Below are positions 44,535 through 52,968 of a DNA stretch of 64,000 nt, one piece after another. The stretch is taken from positions 1 to 64,000 of the forward strand of contig NZ_JYOO01000024.1 in assembly GCF_000956595.1 (NCBI RefSeq), given 5' to 3'. Under the pieces are notes generated by a model. That model saw only the letters and a program-made list of their open reading frames with translations. It ran no database searches and was not told where the DNA came from. Source of the DNA: Priestia aryabhattai B8W22 (GTDB lineage Bacteria; Bacillota; Bacilli; Bacillales; Bacillaceae_H). The translations under genes and the position numbers were made by a program. Each line of letters starts with the position of its first letter. The stretch's first letter is position 1.

Positions 44535-44866
44535 ATGTTAGGGCACTACTGAATGAAGCTAATCTAAAGACGAACAAATGTGATACATGAGCTAAACTGC
44601 TTGTGACACCGCAGGTAATTTCCGTGCAAGACTTCGCTTTCCGCGGGCGGCCGCTGAGCCTCCTCGTCGCTTGTACTCCTGCGGGGTCTCATCTGTTCCG
44701 CTTTTCCCGCAGGAGTCTTCGTCTCTCCCTCCGATCAACTGCTAGAAGAAGCTAAACAGATGAAACCTACGTTCACTCTAATAAAAAAACGAACCACTAA
44801 TCAAAATTTTGATCAATGGTTCGTTTTTCACTTCGTCTAAAATACTTTTGGCTCAGCCTCTTCTTT
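44535..44866. repeat. GC-rich Bacillaceae-type intergenic repeat and proA terminator
   Basis: The stretch from about 44610 to 44740 is GC-rich and highly structured in an AT-rich genome: CGCTTTCCGCGGGCGG, then ACTCCTGCGGG (44675-44685) pairing with CCCGCAGGAGT (44706-44716) over a 20-base loop. From memory, elements with CTTTCCGCGG and CTGCGGGGTCTC are scattered in many Bacillaceae genomes. At 44784-44828, AACGAACCA / TGGTTCGTT with an inner ATCAAAATTTTGAT is a terminator serving proA and probably the MFS gene. No gene is supported. Confidence 0.7.
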
Positions 44867-46111
44867 TTATCGAATTTGTCCATTTCCGTAAATAATATAT
44901 TTTAATGTTGTTAATTCTTTTAATCCCATTGGTCCGCGTGCATGAAGCTTTTGTGTACTAATCCCGATTTCTGCCCCGAAACCAAACTCTTCTCCGTCCG
45001 TAAACCTCGTCGAAGCATTCACATACACAGCAGCTGAATTAACGCGCTGTAAAAAACGCTGAGCATGAGCATAATTTGTTGTTACAATCGCTTCGGAGTG
45101 ATGTGAACTATGAACATTAATATGGGAAATCGCTTCATCGATATCATCTACGATTTTAACCGCCATGATGAAATCCAGATATTCTTTCTTCCAATCCTCA
45201 TCCCCTGCTGGAACAAGATCTGGAACGATTGTTAGCGCACGGCCATCACCGCGTACTTCTACACCTCTCTCTCGTAGCGCTTGAACAATAATCGGCAAAA
45301 ATTCATAAGCCGCTCGTTCATGAATAATCAGCTTTTCGGCTGAGTTACACACCGCTGGACGAGATGTTTTTGCATTAATGACAATATTAGCCGCCATGTC
45401 ACGGTCATATTCGTCATCAACATAAATGTGGCAGTTCCCGGTTCCCGTTTCAATAACAGGAACCGTTGCATTTTTTACCACCGCTTCAATTAAACCAGCA
45501 CCGCCTCGAGGAATTAATACATCGATATATTCATTTAGTTTCATTAACTCCAGTGCTGTTTCTCTCGACGTATCTTCAATAAGCTGGACGCTATGCTCAG
45601 GCAATCCTGCACTTGCCGCAGCTTGAGATAATACAGAAACAATCGCTTGATTCGAATAAAATGCCTCACTGCCTCCGCGCAAAATAACCGCATTTCCTGC
45701 TTTTAAGCATAAGCCTGCTGCATCACATGTAACGTTTGGACGCGCTTCATAAATAATTCCTATGACACCAATAGGTACACGCTGCTGCCCAATTTGTAAG
45801 CCATTTGGCCGTTTGGCCATAGACAGTACTTCTCCTACTGGATCCGCAAGCGCAGCTACTTGGCGCAGGCCGTCTGCCATTCCATGAATCCGCTCTTCAT
45901 TTAAAGATAGGCGATCTAACATCGCTTTTGACGTGCCTTTTTGAACCGCTTTTTCTACGTCTAATTCATTTGCTTTTAAAATCGCTTCTTGCTGACTCAA
46001 TAAAGCAGCCGCCATTTTATAAAGCGCTTGCTGTTTTTGTTCGCTCGTTACATTTCCTAAGAAATAAGAGGCTTCTTGTGCCTGCTTTCCTTTAAGCTGC
46101 AATTCACTCAT
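44867..46111 (-). CDS. proA: Gamma-glutamyl phosphate reductase (ProA)
   Basis: Second enzyme of proline synthesis: reduces gamma-glutamyl phosphate to glutamate semialdehyde with NADPH. The 414-residue length is usual. VIYEARPNVTCDAAGLCLKAGNAVILRGGSEA near residues 116-147 and the catalytic Cys in SRPAVCNSAEKL near residue 253 are present, and EFGFGAEIGISTQKLHARGPMG lies near the end. It overlaps proB by four bases (ATGA), so the pair is coupled. Confidence 0.96.
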   Translation of the reverse strand: MSELQLKGKQAQEASYFLGNVTSEQKQQALYKMAAALLSQQEAILKANELDVEKAVQKGTSKAMLDRLSLNEERIHGMADGLRQVAALADPVGEVLSMAKRPNGLQIGQQRVPIGVIGIIYEARPNVTCDAAGLCLKAGNAVILRGGSEAFYSNQAIVSVLSQAAASAGLPEHSVQLIEDTSRETALELMKLNEYIDVLIPRGGAGLIEAVVKNATVPVIETGTGNCHIYVDDEYDRDMAANIVINAKTSRPAVCNSAEKLIIHERAAYEFLPIIVQALRERGVEVRGDGRALTIVPDLVPAGDEDWKKEYLDFIMAVKIVDDIDEAISHINVHSSHHSEAIVTTNYAHAQRFLQRVNSAAVYVNASTRFTDGEEFGFGAEIGISTQKLHARGPMGLKELTTLKYIIYGNGQIR

Positions 46112-46932
46112 TTCATTACTCCTTCAGCTTGTTTTAAGAATAACGTTCCAATTTCTTGGCCTTCAATAATATCTCGCAAAATACTTGGCTCTTTACCATT
46201 TGCTAAGATTAAGCTCACGCCTGCACTTGTAGCTGTTTTAGCAGCGGTAAGCTTTGTGACCATTCCGCCTGTTCCAACGTCAGTTCCACTATCTCCAGCA
46301 AAATTCTCAAGCTCCGGCGTGATGCCATCTATTACTTTCATTAATTTAGAGTTAGGGTTTTTTGTGGGATCTGAATCAAAGAAACCGTCAATATCAGATA
46401 AAATAACGAGTAAATCTGCGTGAATCAAAACTGAAACAATGGCCGATAAATTATCGTTATCTCCAAAACGCACGATGTTTTCAATCTCATCGATTGCAAC
46501 TGTATCGTTTTCATTCACAATAGGAATCACTTTGTCTTCAATTAATTTTTCAAACGTGTTCACAACGTTATTGCGCACATGTTCATCTTCGATTACATCT
46601 TTTGTTAACAGTACTTGACCAACAATGTGACTGTACTCACCAAAGAATTTACTGTAGATATGCATAAGCTCACATTGCCCGACAGAGGCTGCTGCTTGTT
46701 TTTCTCGAATAGAAGTTGGCTTTTCTTTTAACTTTAGTTTTTTTACTCCAACTTGAACGGCACCTGATGTAACAAGCACAACTTCTTTTCCTGCATTCAT
46801 TAAATCAGATAAAACACGCGCTAGTTTTTCAATGCGTGCTAAGTTAATATCTCCATTATCATAAGTCAACGTAGAGGTCCCTACTTTGACTACAATACGC
46901 TTGCTATTTTGTAACTCTTGACGATGGTTCAC
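46108..46932 (-). CDS. proB: Glutamate 5-kinase lacking the PUA domain (ProB)
   Basis: First enzyme of proline synthesis. KRIVVKVGTSTLTYDNG at the N terminus, VTSGAVQVG, VNENDTVAIDEI and SDIDGFFDSDP are the kinase motifs. At about 274 residues it stops after IGTLFLKQAEGVMK, so the C-terminal PUA domain found in many ProB proteins is absent. I place the start at GTG 46932, nine bases after AGGGAG; the ATG at 46941 touches that ribosome site and is second choice. The leader is too short for a T-box. Confidence 0.9.
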   Translation of the reverse strand: MNHRQELQNSKRIVVKVGTSTLTYDNGDINLARIEKLARVLSDLMNAGKEVVLVTSGAVQVGVKKLKLKEKPTSIREKQAAASVGQCELMHIYSKFFGEYSHIVGQVLLTKDVIEDEHVRNNVVNTFEKLIEDKVIPIVNENDTVAIDEIENIVRFGDNDNLSAIVSVLIHADLLVILSDIDGFFDSDPTKNPNSKLMKVIDGITPELENFAGDSGTDVGTGGMVTKLTAAKTATSAGVSLILANGKEPSILRDIIEGQEIGTLFLKQAEGVMK

Positions 46933-46978
46933 TCTTTTCATCTCCCTAACTAAAAACACCTAAATGCGTACTAATTTT

Positions 46979-46990
46979 TTTAAAAATTAT
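46979..46990 (-). promoter_or_regulatory. Candidate proBA promoter -10
   Basis: On the minus strand GCTATAATTTTT contains TATAAT about 50 bases before proB; the short leader holds no T-box. Confidence 0.45.
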
Positions 46991-47077
46991 AGCAGAGATT
47001 ATGCGAAAAGTCTTATAGTTTTTCAAAGGGAATTTGAACTTTCTAATTTTTAAAATAATTAAGGGAAAAACTGGTGA

Positions 47078-47102
47078 TAAAAGCGCTTTCTTCTTTTATA
47101 AT
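47078..47102 (+). promoter_or_regulatory. cre site and promoter of cstA
   Basis: TAAAAGCGCTTTCT (47078-47091) has the cre core AAAGCGCTTT and overlaps the region between a weak -35 and TATAAT (47097-47102), a position that would block RNA polymerase when CcpA is bound. Confidence 0.65.
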
Positions 47103-47185
47103 GAAAGTTGTAAGGGGAACACACAATTACATAACGTTGTGTAGTAGTACAAACATCAGACAACTAAGGGATAGGGGGATTTTTA

Positions 47186-48994
47186 ATGAATGCGGTTACG
47201 ATTGTTATTGGATCTATCTGTATTTTAATGATTGCGTATCGGCTTTATGGAACATTCATGGCTGTTAAGGTCTTGAAGCTAAACGATGCGCAACAAACGC
47301 CGGCACATGAGCTTGAAGATGGAAAAGATTATGTGCCAACCAACCGATGGGTAACATTTGGTCATCACTTTGCAGCTATTGCAGCTGCGGGTCCGCTTGT
47401 TGGACCTATTTTAGCGGCTCAGTTTGGCTATTTACCCGGACTGCTCTGGCTTTTAATCGGAGCTGTAATCGGAGGAGCCGTTCACGATGCAGTTGTGTTA
47501 TTTGCATCTATGCGCCAAAAAGGCCAGTCGCTTTCAGAAGTGGCTAAAAAAGAGCTAGGACCCGTCGCTGGTTTTTGTACAGGTTTAGCTATGCTTTTTA
47601 TCATTACCATCACAATGGCCGGTTTATCTATGGTCGTGTTACACGCACTTGAGAAAAATCCTTGGGGTACATTCGCTGTTGGAATTACGATTCCGATCGC
47701 AATGGGGGTAGGTATTTACCACAAAAAAACAGGTAATTTAAAAGCGGCTTCTACCGTCGGCTTCATTTTAATTTTAATTGCCGTATTTAGCGGTCCTTAT
47801 ATTCAAGGAACAGCTTTAGGAGATTTTTTAACGCTAGATATTAAAACACTTTCAATTATTCTTCCCGTTTATGCATTTTTCGCAGCGGCCTTGCCCGTTT
47901 GGCTGCTTTTAGCACCTCGAGATTACTTAAGCAGCTTTATGAAAATTGGTGTCTTTATCGCGCTGATTGTAGGCGTGTTTTTCGTAAATCCAGCAATTCC
48001 ATTTCCTGCAGTTACTGAATTTATTCACGGAGGCGGCCCTATTTTAGCAGGACCTGTGTGGCCGTTCATTTCCATTACGATCGCCTGCGGTGCTATTTCT
48101 GGCTTCCATGCATTTGTTGGTTCAGGAACAACCCCTAAGATGCTTGATCGTTGGAGTGACATTAAAGTTGTAGGCTTCGGCGCGATGTTAGTCGAATGCT
48201 TAGTAGGAATTATGGCATTAATTGCAGCAACAGCTTTACATCCTGGAGACTATTTTGCAATTAACTCTACACCTGAAGTGTTCAAAACGCTTGGCATGAA
48301 TGTAACAGCTCTTCCTCAGCTTAGCCAAGAGATTGGTCTAAACTTAGAAGGCCGCACAGGCGGCGCTGTTACACTGGCTGTAGGAATGACGTATATCTTC
48401 ACGGAAATTCCTTGGTTCAGCCACCTGTCTTCTTATTTTTTCCAATTCGTCATTATGTTTGAAGCAGTGTTTATTTTAACTGCTATCGACGCTGGCACAC
48501 GCGTTTCCCGCTATTTAATTCAAGACTTTTTCGGTGAGTTTTATAAACCTTTAAAGCGAGTAGACTGGCTTCCGGGGTCAATTTTTGCAAGTGCCCTAGC
48601 CTGTTTTATGTGGGGGTACTTATTGTTCTCAGGAGATATTGGCTCCGTTTGGGCGCTGTTCGGCGTATCGAATCAGTTAATGGCCTCTATTGGTTTAATT
48701 ATTGGAGCAACCGTCATTCTTAGAATTGCAGATAAACGCTCCTATATGCTTACTTGCCTTATTCCACTAGCCTACCTTTACGTAACGGTTAACTATGCGG
48801 GTTATTGGATGGTTAAGAATGTGTATTTAAACGAAGCTGCGGCAGGTTACAGCATATTAAATGCGACTCTTTCGATCATCATGCTTATACTTGGTCTCAT
48901 TATTATGATAGCCGCGATTCAAAAATGGACACAGCTTTGGCGCACGCCTCAGGCTGAGCTGGCAGCAAAAGCAAATTTATCACAAAATATATAA
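47186..48994 (+). CDS. cstA: Carbon starvation protein CstA family transporter
   Basis: A 602-residue polytopic protein of the CstA family, whose members import peptides or pyruvate during carbon shortage. About sixteen hydrophobic segments. VPTNRWVTFGHHFAAIAAAGPLVGPILA near residues 51-78 is the family signature, followed by DAVVLFASMRQKGQSLSEVAK; FHAFVGSGTTPKMLDRWSD appears near residue 309. Start ATG 47186 follows TAGGGGGATTTTTA. The cre site just upstream indicates CcpA repression, as in B. subtilis. Confidence 0.94.
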   Translation: MNAVTIVIGSICILMIAYRLYGTFMAVKVLKLNDAQQTPAHELEDGKDYVPTNRWVTFGHHFAAIAAAGPLVGPILAAQFGYLPGLLWLLIGAVIGGAVHDAVVLFASMRQKGQSLSEVAKKELGPVAGFCTGLAMLFIITITMAGLSMVVLHALEKNPWGTFAVGITIPIAMGVGIYHKKTGNLKAASTVGFILILIAVFSGPYIQGTALGDFLTLDIKTLSIILPVYAFFAAALPVWLLLAPRDYLSSFMKIGVFIALIVGVFFVNPAIPFPAVTEFIHGGGPILAGPVWPFISITIACGAISGFHAFVGSGTTPKMLDRWSDIKVVGFGAMLVECLVGIMALIAATALHPGDYFAINSTPEVFKTLGMNVTALPQLSQEIGLNLEGRTGGAVTLAVGMTYIFTEIPWFSHLSSYFFQFVIMFEAVFILTAIDAGTRVSRYLIQDFFGEFYKPLKRVDWLPGSIFASALACFMWGYLLFSGDIGSVWALFGVSNQLMASIGLIIGATVILRIADKRSYMLTCLIPLAYLYVTVNYAGYWMVKNVYLNEAAAGYSILNATLSIIMLILGLIIMIAAIQKWTQLWRTPQAELAAKANLSQNI

Positions 48995-48999
48995 AACGA

Positions 49000-49033
49000 A
49001 CACGCTTGCTTATATAAGCAAGCGTGTTTTTAA
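49000..49033 (+). terminator. Terminator after cstA
   Basis: ACACGCTTGCTTAT (49000-49013) pairs with ATAAGCAAGCGTGT (49014-49027) followed by T-rich sequence. Confidence 0.92.
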
Positions 49034-49176
49034 TGTAGTAATAGCCGTTCAAAATAATTACACACCAGGCATTTTTATCATTAAACTAAATATACTATAC
49101 AGAAAATTTTAAAAATAGTTCGTACATTCCACATGCGTATCCCCCACTGATTACATCTCAGAATACACAGGTTAAA

Positions 49177-49191
49177 TTATAATAATTATAA
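49177..49191 (+). promoter_or_regulatory. PerR box of the catalase gene
   Basis: TTATAATAATTATAA is an exact match to the PerR consensus TTATAATNATTATAA, 78 bases before the catalase start, so peroxide-inducible control is expected. Confidence 0.85.
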
Positions 49192-49268
49192 ATTAGTATT
49201 GATTTTTTATTTAAAAATGTTATCATTATTTCTAACATAACAAAATTCAAATAAGAGGTGGTTCTAAG

Positions 49269-50729
49269 ATGACAACAAACAAGAATAACCTAACGACTAG
49301 TTGGGGAGCTCCGGTTGGAGATAATCAAAATTCAATGACCGCTGGTTCACGCGGTCCTACTTTAATTCAAGATGTTCACCTTTTAGAGAAATTAGCCCAT
49401 TTTAACCGAGAGCGTGTTCCTGAACGTGTCGTGCACGCAAAAGGCGCCGGCGCCCATGGTTATTTTGAAGTGACAAACGATGTTTCAACCTATACAAAAG
49501 CAGCTTTCCTTTCTGAAGTAGGAAAACGAACACCTCTATTTGTTCGCTTTTCAACAGTAGCTGGTGAAAACGGCTCAGCAGATACCGTTCGCGACCCTCG
49601 CGGATTTGCTGTTAAATTTTATACAGAAGAAGGAAACTACGACTTAGTCGGAAATAATACACCTGTATTTTTCATCCGAGATGCGATTAAATTTCCCGAT
49701 TTTATTCATACACAAAAACGCGATCCACGCACGCATTTAAAAAATCCGACGGCCGTGTGGGATTTCTGGTCCCTCTCTCCTGAATCTTTGCATCAAGTTT
49801 CTATTTTGATGTCTGACCGAGGTATCCCGGCAACGTTACGCCATATGCATGGATTCGGCAGCCATACATTTAAGTGGGTTAACGCCGAAGGAGATGGCGT
49901 TTGGGTGAAGTATCACTTTAAAACAGAGCAAGGCGTGAAAAATCTGGCTCCAGACGTAGCCGCCAAGATAGCTGGTGAAAATCCAGATTATCATACCGAA
50001 GATTTATTTAATGCCATTGAAAAAGGCGATTTGCCTTCATGGAAGCTGTACGTTCAAATTATGCCGTTAGAAGATGCTGATACGTATCGCTTCGACCCGT
50101 TCGATGTAACAAAGGTATGGTCACAAAAAGACTATCCACTAATTGAAGTAGGTCGCATGGTATTAGATCGCAATCCGGAAAATTATTTTGCAGAAGTGGA
50201 GCAAGCTACATTCTCACCTGGAACGCTTGTGCCGGGAATTGACGTATCACCTGACAAAATGCTGCAAGGTCGACTATTCGCATACAGCGACGCCCATCGC
50301 TACCGCGTCGGCGCTAATCATCAAGCGCTACCGATCAATCGTCCCCGCAGCGAAATAAATAACTATCAACGTGACGGTCAAATGCGCTTTGACGATAACG
50401 GCGGCCGTTCTGTTTACTATGAGCCAAACAGCTTTAGCGGCCCGACAGAATCTCATGAAAACAAACAAGCGGCATACCCTGTTTCAGGCGTTGCTGATAG
50501 TGTTGCATATGATCACAACGATCATTACACACAAGCAGGTGATTTATACCGCCTTCTAAGCGAAGACGAGCGTACACGCTTAGTTACAAACATCGTTGAA
50601 GCTATGAAGCCTGTAGAAAAAGAAGAGATTAAACTGCGCCAAATTCAACACTTCTACAAAGCGGATCCAGAGTATGGAAAACGCATTGCAGATGGTTTAG
50701 GATTGTCTGTTCCACAGCAAGTAAAATAA
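49269..50729 (+). CDS. katA: Heme catalase, vegetative (KatA type)
   Basis: A 486-residue small-subunit monofunctional catalase that disproportionates hydrogen peroxide. [16 protein letters not shown] near residues 58-73 has the distal His, [22 protein letters not shown] is the typical helix, and [14 protein letters not shown] near residues 337-350 has the proximal Tyr ligand. No signal peptide. AAGAGGTGG precedes the ATG. The perfect PerR box upstream matches KatA regulation in B. subtilis. Confidence 0.96.
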   Translation: MTTNKNNLTTSWGAPVGDNQNSMTAGSRGPTLIQDVHLLEKLAHFNRERVPERVVHAKGAGAHGYFEVTNDVSTYTKAAFLSEVGKRTPLFVRFSTVAGENGSADTVRDPRGFAVKFYTEEGNYDLVGNNTPVFFIRDAIKFPDFIHTQKRDPRTHLKNPTAVWDFWSLSPESLHQVSILMSDRGIPATLRHMHGFGSHTFKWVNAEGDGVWVKYHFKTEQGVKNLAPDVAAKIAGENPDYHTEDLFNAIEKGDLPSWKLYVQIMPLEDADTYRFDPFDVTKVWSQKDYPLIEVGRMVLDRNPENYFAEVEQATFSPGTLVPGIDVSPDKMLQGRLFAYSDAHRYRVGANHQALPINRPRSEINNYQRDGQMRFDDNGGRSVYYEPNSFSGPTESHENKQAAYPVSGVADSVAYDHNDHYTQAGDLYRLLSEDERTRLVTNIVEAMKPVEKEEIKLRQIQHFYKADPEYGKRIADGLGLSVPQQVK

Positions 50730-50817
50730 ATTTATCAGTTTTCTAAATGAAAAAATAAAGAGATTTTTCTCATTATAGATTCTCGTTTATTCTCAATTAG
50801 TTTAATATTTTATCATT

Positions 50818-50852
50818 AAATAAGTATCCGTATTTTATGGATACTTATTTAA
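50818..50852 (+). terminator. Hairpin between katA and the zinc-ribbon gene
   Basis: AAATAAGTATCC (50818-50829) pairs with GGATACTTATTT (50839-50850). The T-run is weak, so it may end katA or sit in the leader of the next gene. Confidence 0.6.
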
Positions 50853-50882
50853 ATTCCTGTAAAAAGAGGAAGGGATGAAGAA

Positions 50883-51005
50883 ATGATTGGACAAGAAATA
50901 AGATGTAATCAGTGTCATAGAGAAATAAAAGTACTAAAGCACAGTACGCTTTGCGGTTGCGGAATAAAATTAAGAACGTTAAAAAAAGAGAAGCAACCAG
51001 CATAA
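50883..51005 (+). CDS. Small zinc-ribbon-like protein, 40 residues
   Basis: A 40-codon gene with a good ribosome site (AGAGGAAGGG ahead of the ATG) and an immediate terminator. The product MIGQEIRCNQCHREIKVLKH continues to LCGCGIKL and a basic tail (KKEKQPA). Four cysteines in CxxC and CxC arrangement suggest a one-zinc ribbon. I recognise no family and infer a nucleic-acid- or protein-binding role only weakly. Confidence 0.55.
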   Translation: MIGQEIRCNQCHREIKVLKHSTLCGCGIKLRTLKKEKQPA

Positions 51006-51026
51006 TGAGGTTGCTTCTTTTTTTAC
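50990..51026 (+). terminator. Terminator after the zinc-ribbon gene
   Basis: AAGCAACC and GGTTGCTT flank AGCATAATGA, with a T-run after the right arm; the left arm overlaps the end of the gene. Confidence 0.85.
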
Positions 51027-51053
51027 TAGATATGCTGTTTATATTCACTCACA

Positions 51054-51233
51054 TTAAAGAGTAATTGTTATTTTAAATAAATCTCCGTCAATTTCAATAT
51101 TCAGTTCTCCTCTGTGCAAATCAATAATTGATTTAGCAATAGCTAAGGAGCCATCGGTTTGTCTTGAAGTGTCACCTCTTTTAAATCGTTCAAACAGCTT
51201 ATTGTTTACAACTAAAACCACATATTCGTCCAT
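51054..51233 (-). pseudogene. Histidine-kinase C-terminal remnant, 59 residues
   Basis: The open frame (ATG at 51231-51233, AAAGGAGA about 11 bases before it) reads LFERFKRGDTSRQTDGS, then LAIAKSIIDLHRGELNIEID, then GDLFKITITL. This is the end of an HATPase_c domain (F box, G2 region and last strand). The G2 loop, normally GSGLGLAIAKS, is here GSLAIAKS, so the GLG turn is gone. No DHp, HAMP or membrane part is in the 250 upstream bases. It retains a start, a ribosome site and an uninterrupted frame, so it could be a decayed gene or a small retained protein. Confidence 0.65.
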
Positions 51234-51483
51234 TGCTTTCTCAGTCTCCTTTCAAAAGTATGTCATGGGTCATTTCGTCTATGGGTTTTATTGTAAACTG
51301 CATTTTTTAAGAAAAAAGCAGAGAAAATTTTAAGATTTTCTTAAGCGACATATATTGAAAAAGGTTTAAGGAATAGGGATAACAGGAACGTTAAAAGAAA
51401 AAATATAATCAATTCCTCATTTGATTCTAAAGAACTATCCGTGAGCGATTATATCTTTTTATTTAAAAGGAGGATGATTTAAC

Positions 51484-52935
51484 TTGGAACGGAATCATAC
51501 AATTATGCAATTTTTCGAATGGCATGTGCCAGCTGATGGTGAGCATTGGAAACGCCTCAAAGAGCTCGCTCCTCAACTAAAAGAACAAGGAATTGATTCC
51601 GTGTGGATTCCCCCGGTTACAAAAGGTGTTTCATCAGAGGATAATGGCTACGGCGTTTACGACTTATACGATCTTGGCGAATTTGATCAAAAAGGAACCG
51701 TTCGTACAAAGTATGGAACCAAACAAGAGCTGCATGAAGCGATTGATGCCTGTCATAATCATGGAATTAATGTCTATGTGGATGTTGTAATGAACCATAA
51801 AGCCGCAGCAGATGAAAAAGAAACGTTCCACGTCATTGAAGTGGACCCCATGAACCGAACAGAAGAAATTTCTGAACCTTTTGAAATTGAAGGATGGACA
51901 AAGTTTACATTTGAAGGGCGCGGCGATCAATATTCTTCTTTCAAATGGAACTTTAATCATTTTAACGGCACTGATTACGATGATAAAAATGGAAAAGAAG
52001 GCGTTTTTCGTATTGCCGGAGAAAACAAAAGCTGGAACGAAAATGTGGATCAAGAGTTTGGCAACTACGATTATTTAATGTTTGCGAATATTGATTACGA
52101 TCATCCTGAAGTTCGAGAAGAAATGATCAAATGGGGAAAATGGTTAGCAGACACTCTGCAGTGCGACGGTTATCGATTAGACGCCATTAAACATATTAAC
52201 CACGATTTTATTAAAGAGTTTGCCCACGAATTGTCCTCTTCTCAAGAAAAGCCCTTTTATTTTGTGGGAGAGTTTTGGAATCCAGAGTTAACAGCCTGTC
52301 AGGAATTCCTAGACGTGATTGATTATCAAATCGATTTGTTTGACGTATCGCTGCACTATAAACTGCATGAAGCCTCTCAGCAGGGAAGAGATTTTGATTT
52401 AACCACGATTTTTGATGATACATTGGTTAAGACTCATCCGTTGAATGTTGTCACATTTGTAGATAACCATGACTCTCAGCCAAATGAATCTTTAGAATCT
52501 TGGGTAGAAGATTGGTTCAAACAAAGTGCTTACGCTCTAATTTTACTTCGTGAAGACGGCTATCCTTGTGTGTTTTACGGAGACTATTTTGGGATAGGCG
52601 GAGAGCACCCAATTGAGGGAAAAGAAAAAGATATTTCCGCTCTCTTGCATGTGCGGTATGACAAAGCATACGGCCAGCAAGACGATTATTTTGATCACCC
52701 GAATACCATTGGATGGGTAAGGCATGGTGTAGAGGAATTTGAGAAGTCTGGATGCGCTGTGGTGATGTCAAACGGCGAAGATGGCGAAAAGAGAATGTTC
52801 GTCGGCGAACACCGAAGTGGACAAACGTGGATCGACTTCACAAATAACCGAGAAGACCAAGTTGTGATTGAAGAAGACGGCTACGGACACTTTCCTGTAA
52901 ATGGCGGCTCTGTATCCGTTTGGGCTGAAGCATAA
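51484..52935 (+). CDS. Intracellular alpha-amylase, GH13
   Basis: A 483-residue GH13 amylase without a signal peptide, so it acts on internal or imported maltodextrins. DVVMNHKA (region I, near residue 98), GYRLDAIKHINHDF with the nucleophile Asp (region II), FVGEFWN with the acid/base Glu (region III) and FVDNHDSQ (region IV) are all present. The start is TTG 51484, ten bases after AGGAGG; an ATG at codon 8 has no ribosome site and would delete the first strand. It converges on the DASS transporter gene. Confidence 0.92.
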   Translation: MERNHTIMQFFEWHVPADGEHWKRLKELAPQLKEQGIDSVWIPPVTKGVSSEDNGYGVYDLYDLGEFDQKGTVRTKYGTKQELHEAIDACHNHGINVYVDVVMNHKAAADEKETFHVIEVDPMNRTEEISEPFEIEGWTKFTFEGRGDQYSSFKWNFNHFNGTDYDDKNGKEGVFRIAGENKSWNENVDQEFGNYDYLMFANIDYDHPEVREEMIKWGKWLADTLQCDGYRLDAIKHINHDFIKEFAHELSSSQEKPFYFVGEFWNPELTACQEFLDVIDYQIDLFDVSLHYKLHEASQQGRDFDLTTIFDDTLVKTHPLNVVTFVDNHDSQPNESLESWVEDWFKQSAYALILLREDGYPCVFYGDYFGIGGEHPIEGKEKDISALLHVRYDKAYGQQDDYFDHPNTIGWVRHGVEEFEKSGCAVVMSNGEDGEKRMFVGEHRSGQTWIDFTNNREDQVVIEEDGYGHFPVNGGSVSVWAEA

Positions 52936-52968
52936 AAAAACAGTGGCCTGCGCCACTGTTTTTTACCA
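52934..52968. terminator. Bidirectional terminator amylase/DASS transporter
   Basis: AAAAAACAGTGGC and GCCACTGTTTTTT surround a CTGC loop. Confidence 0.92.

Noticed and set aside
46933-47000. Possible T-box before proBA
   Set aside because: Leader is too short and has no specifier or antiterminator sequence.
51361-51390. GTTTAA and GGGATA upstream of the amylase as a sigma-B promoter
   Set aside because: The spacer is about six bases, far below the 12-15 expected.
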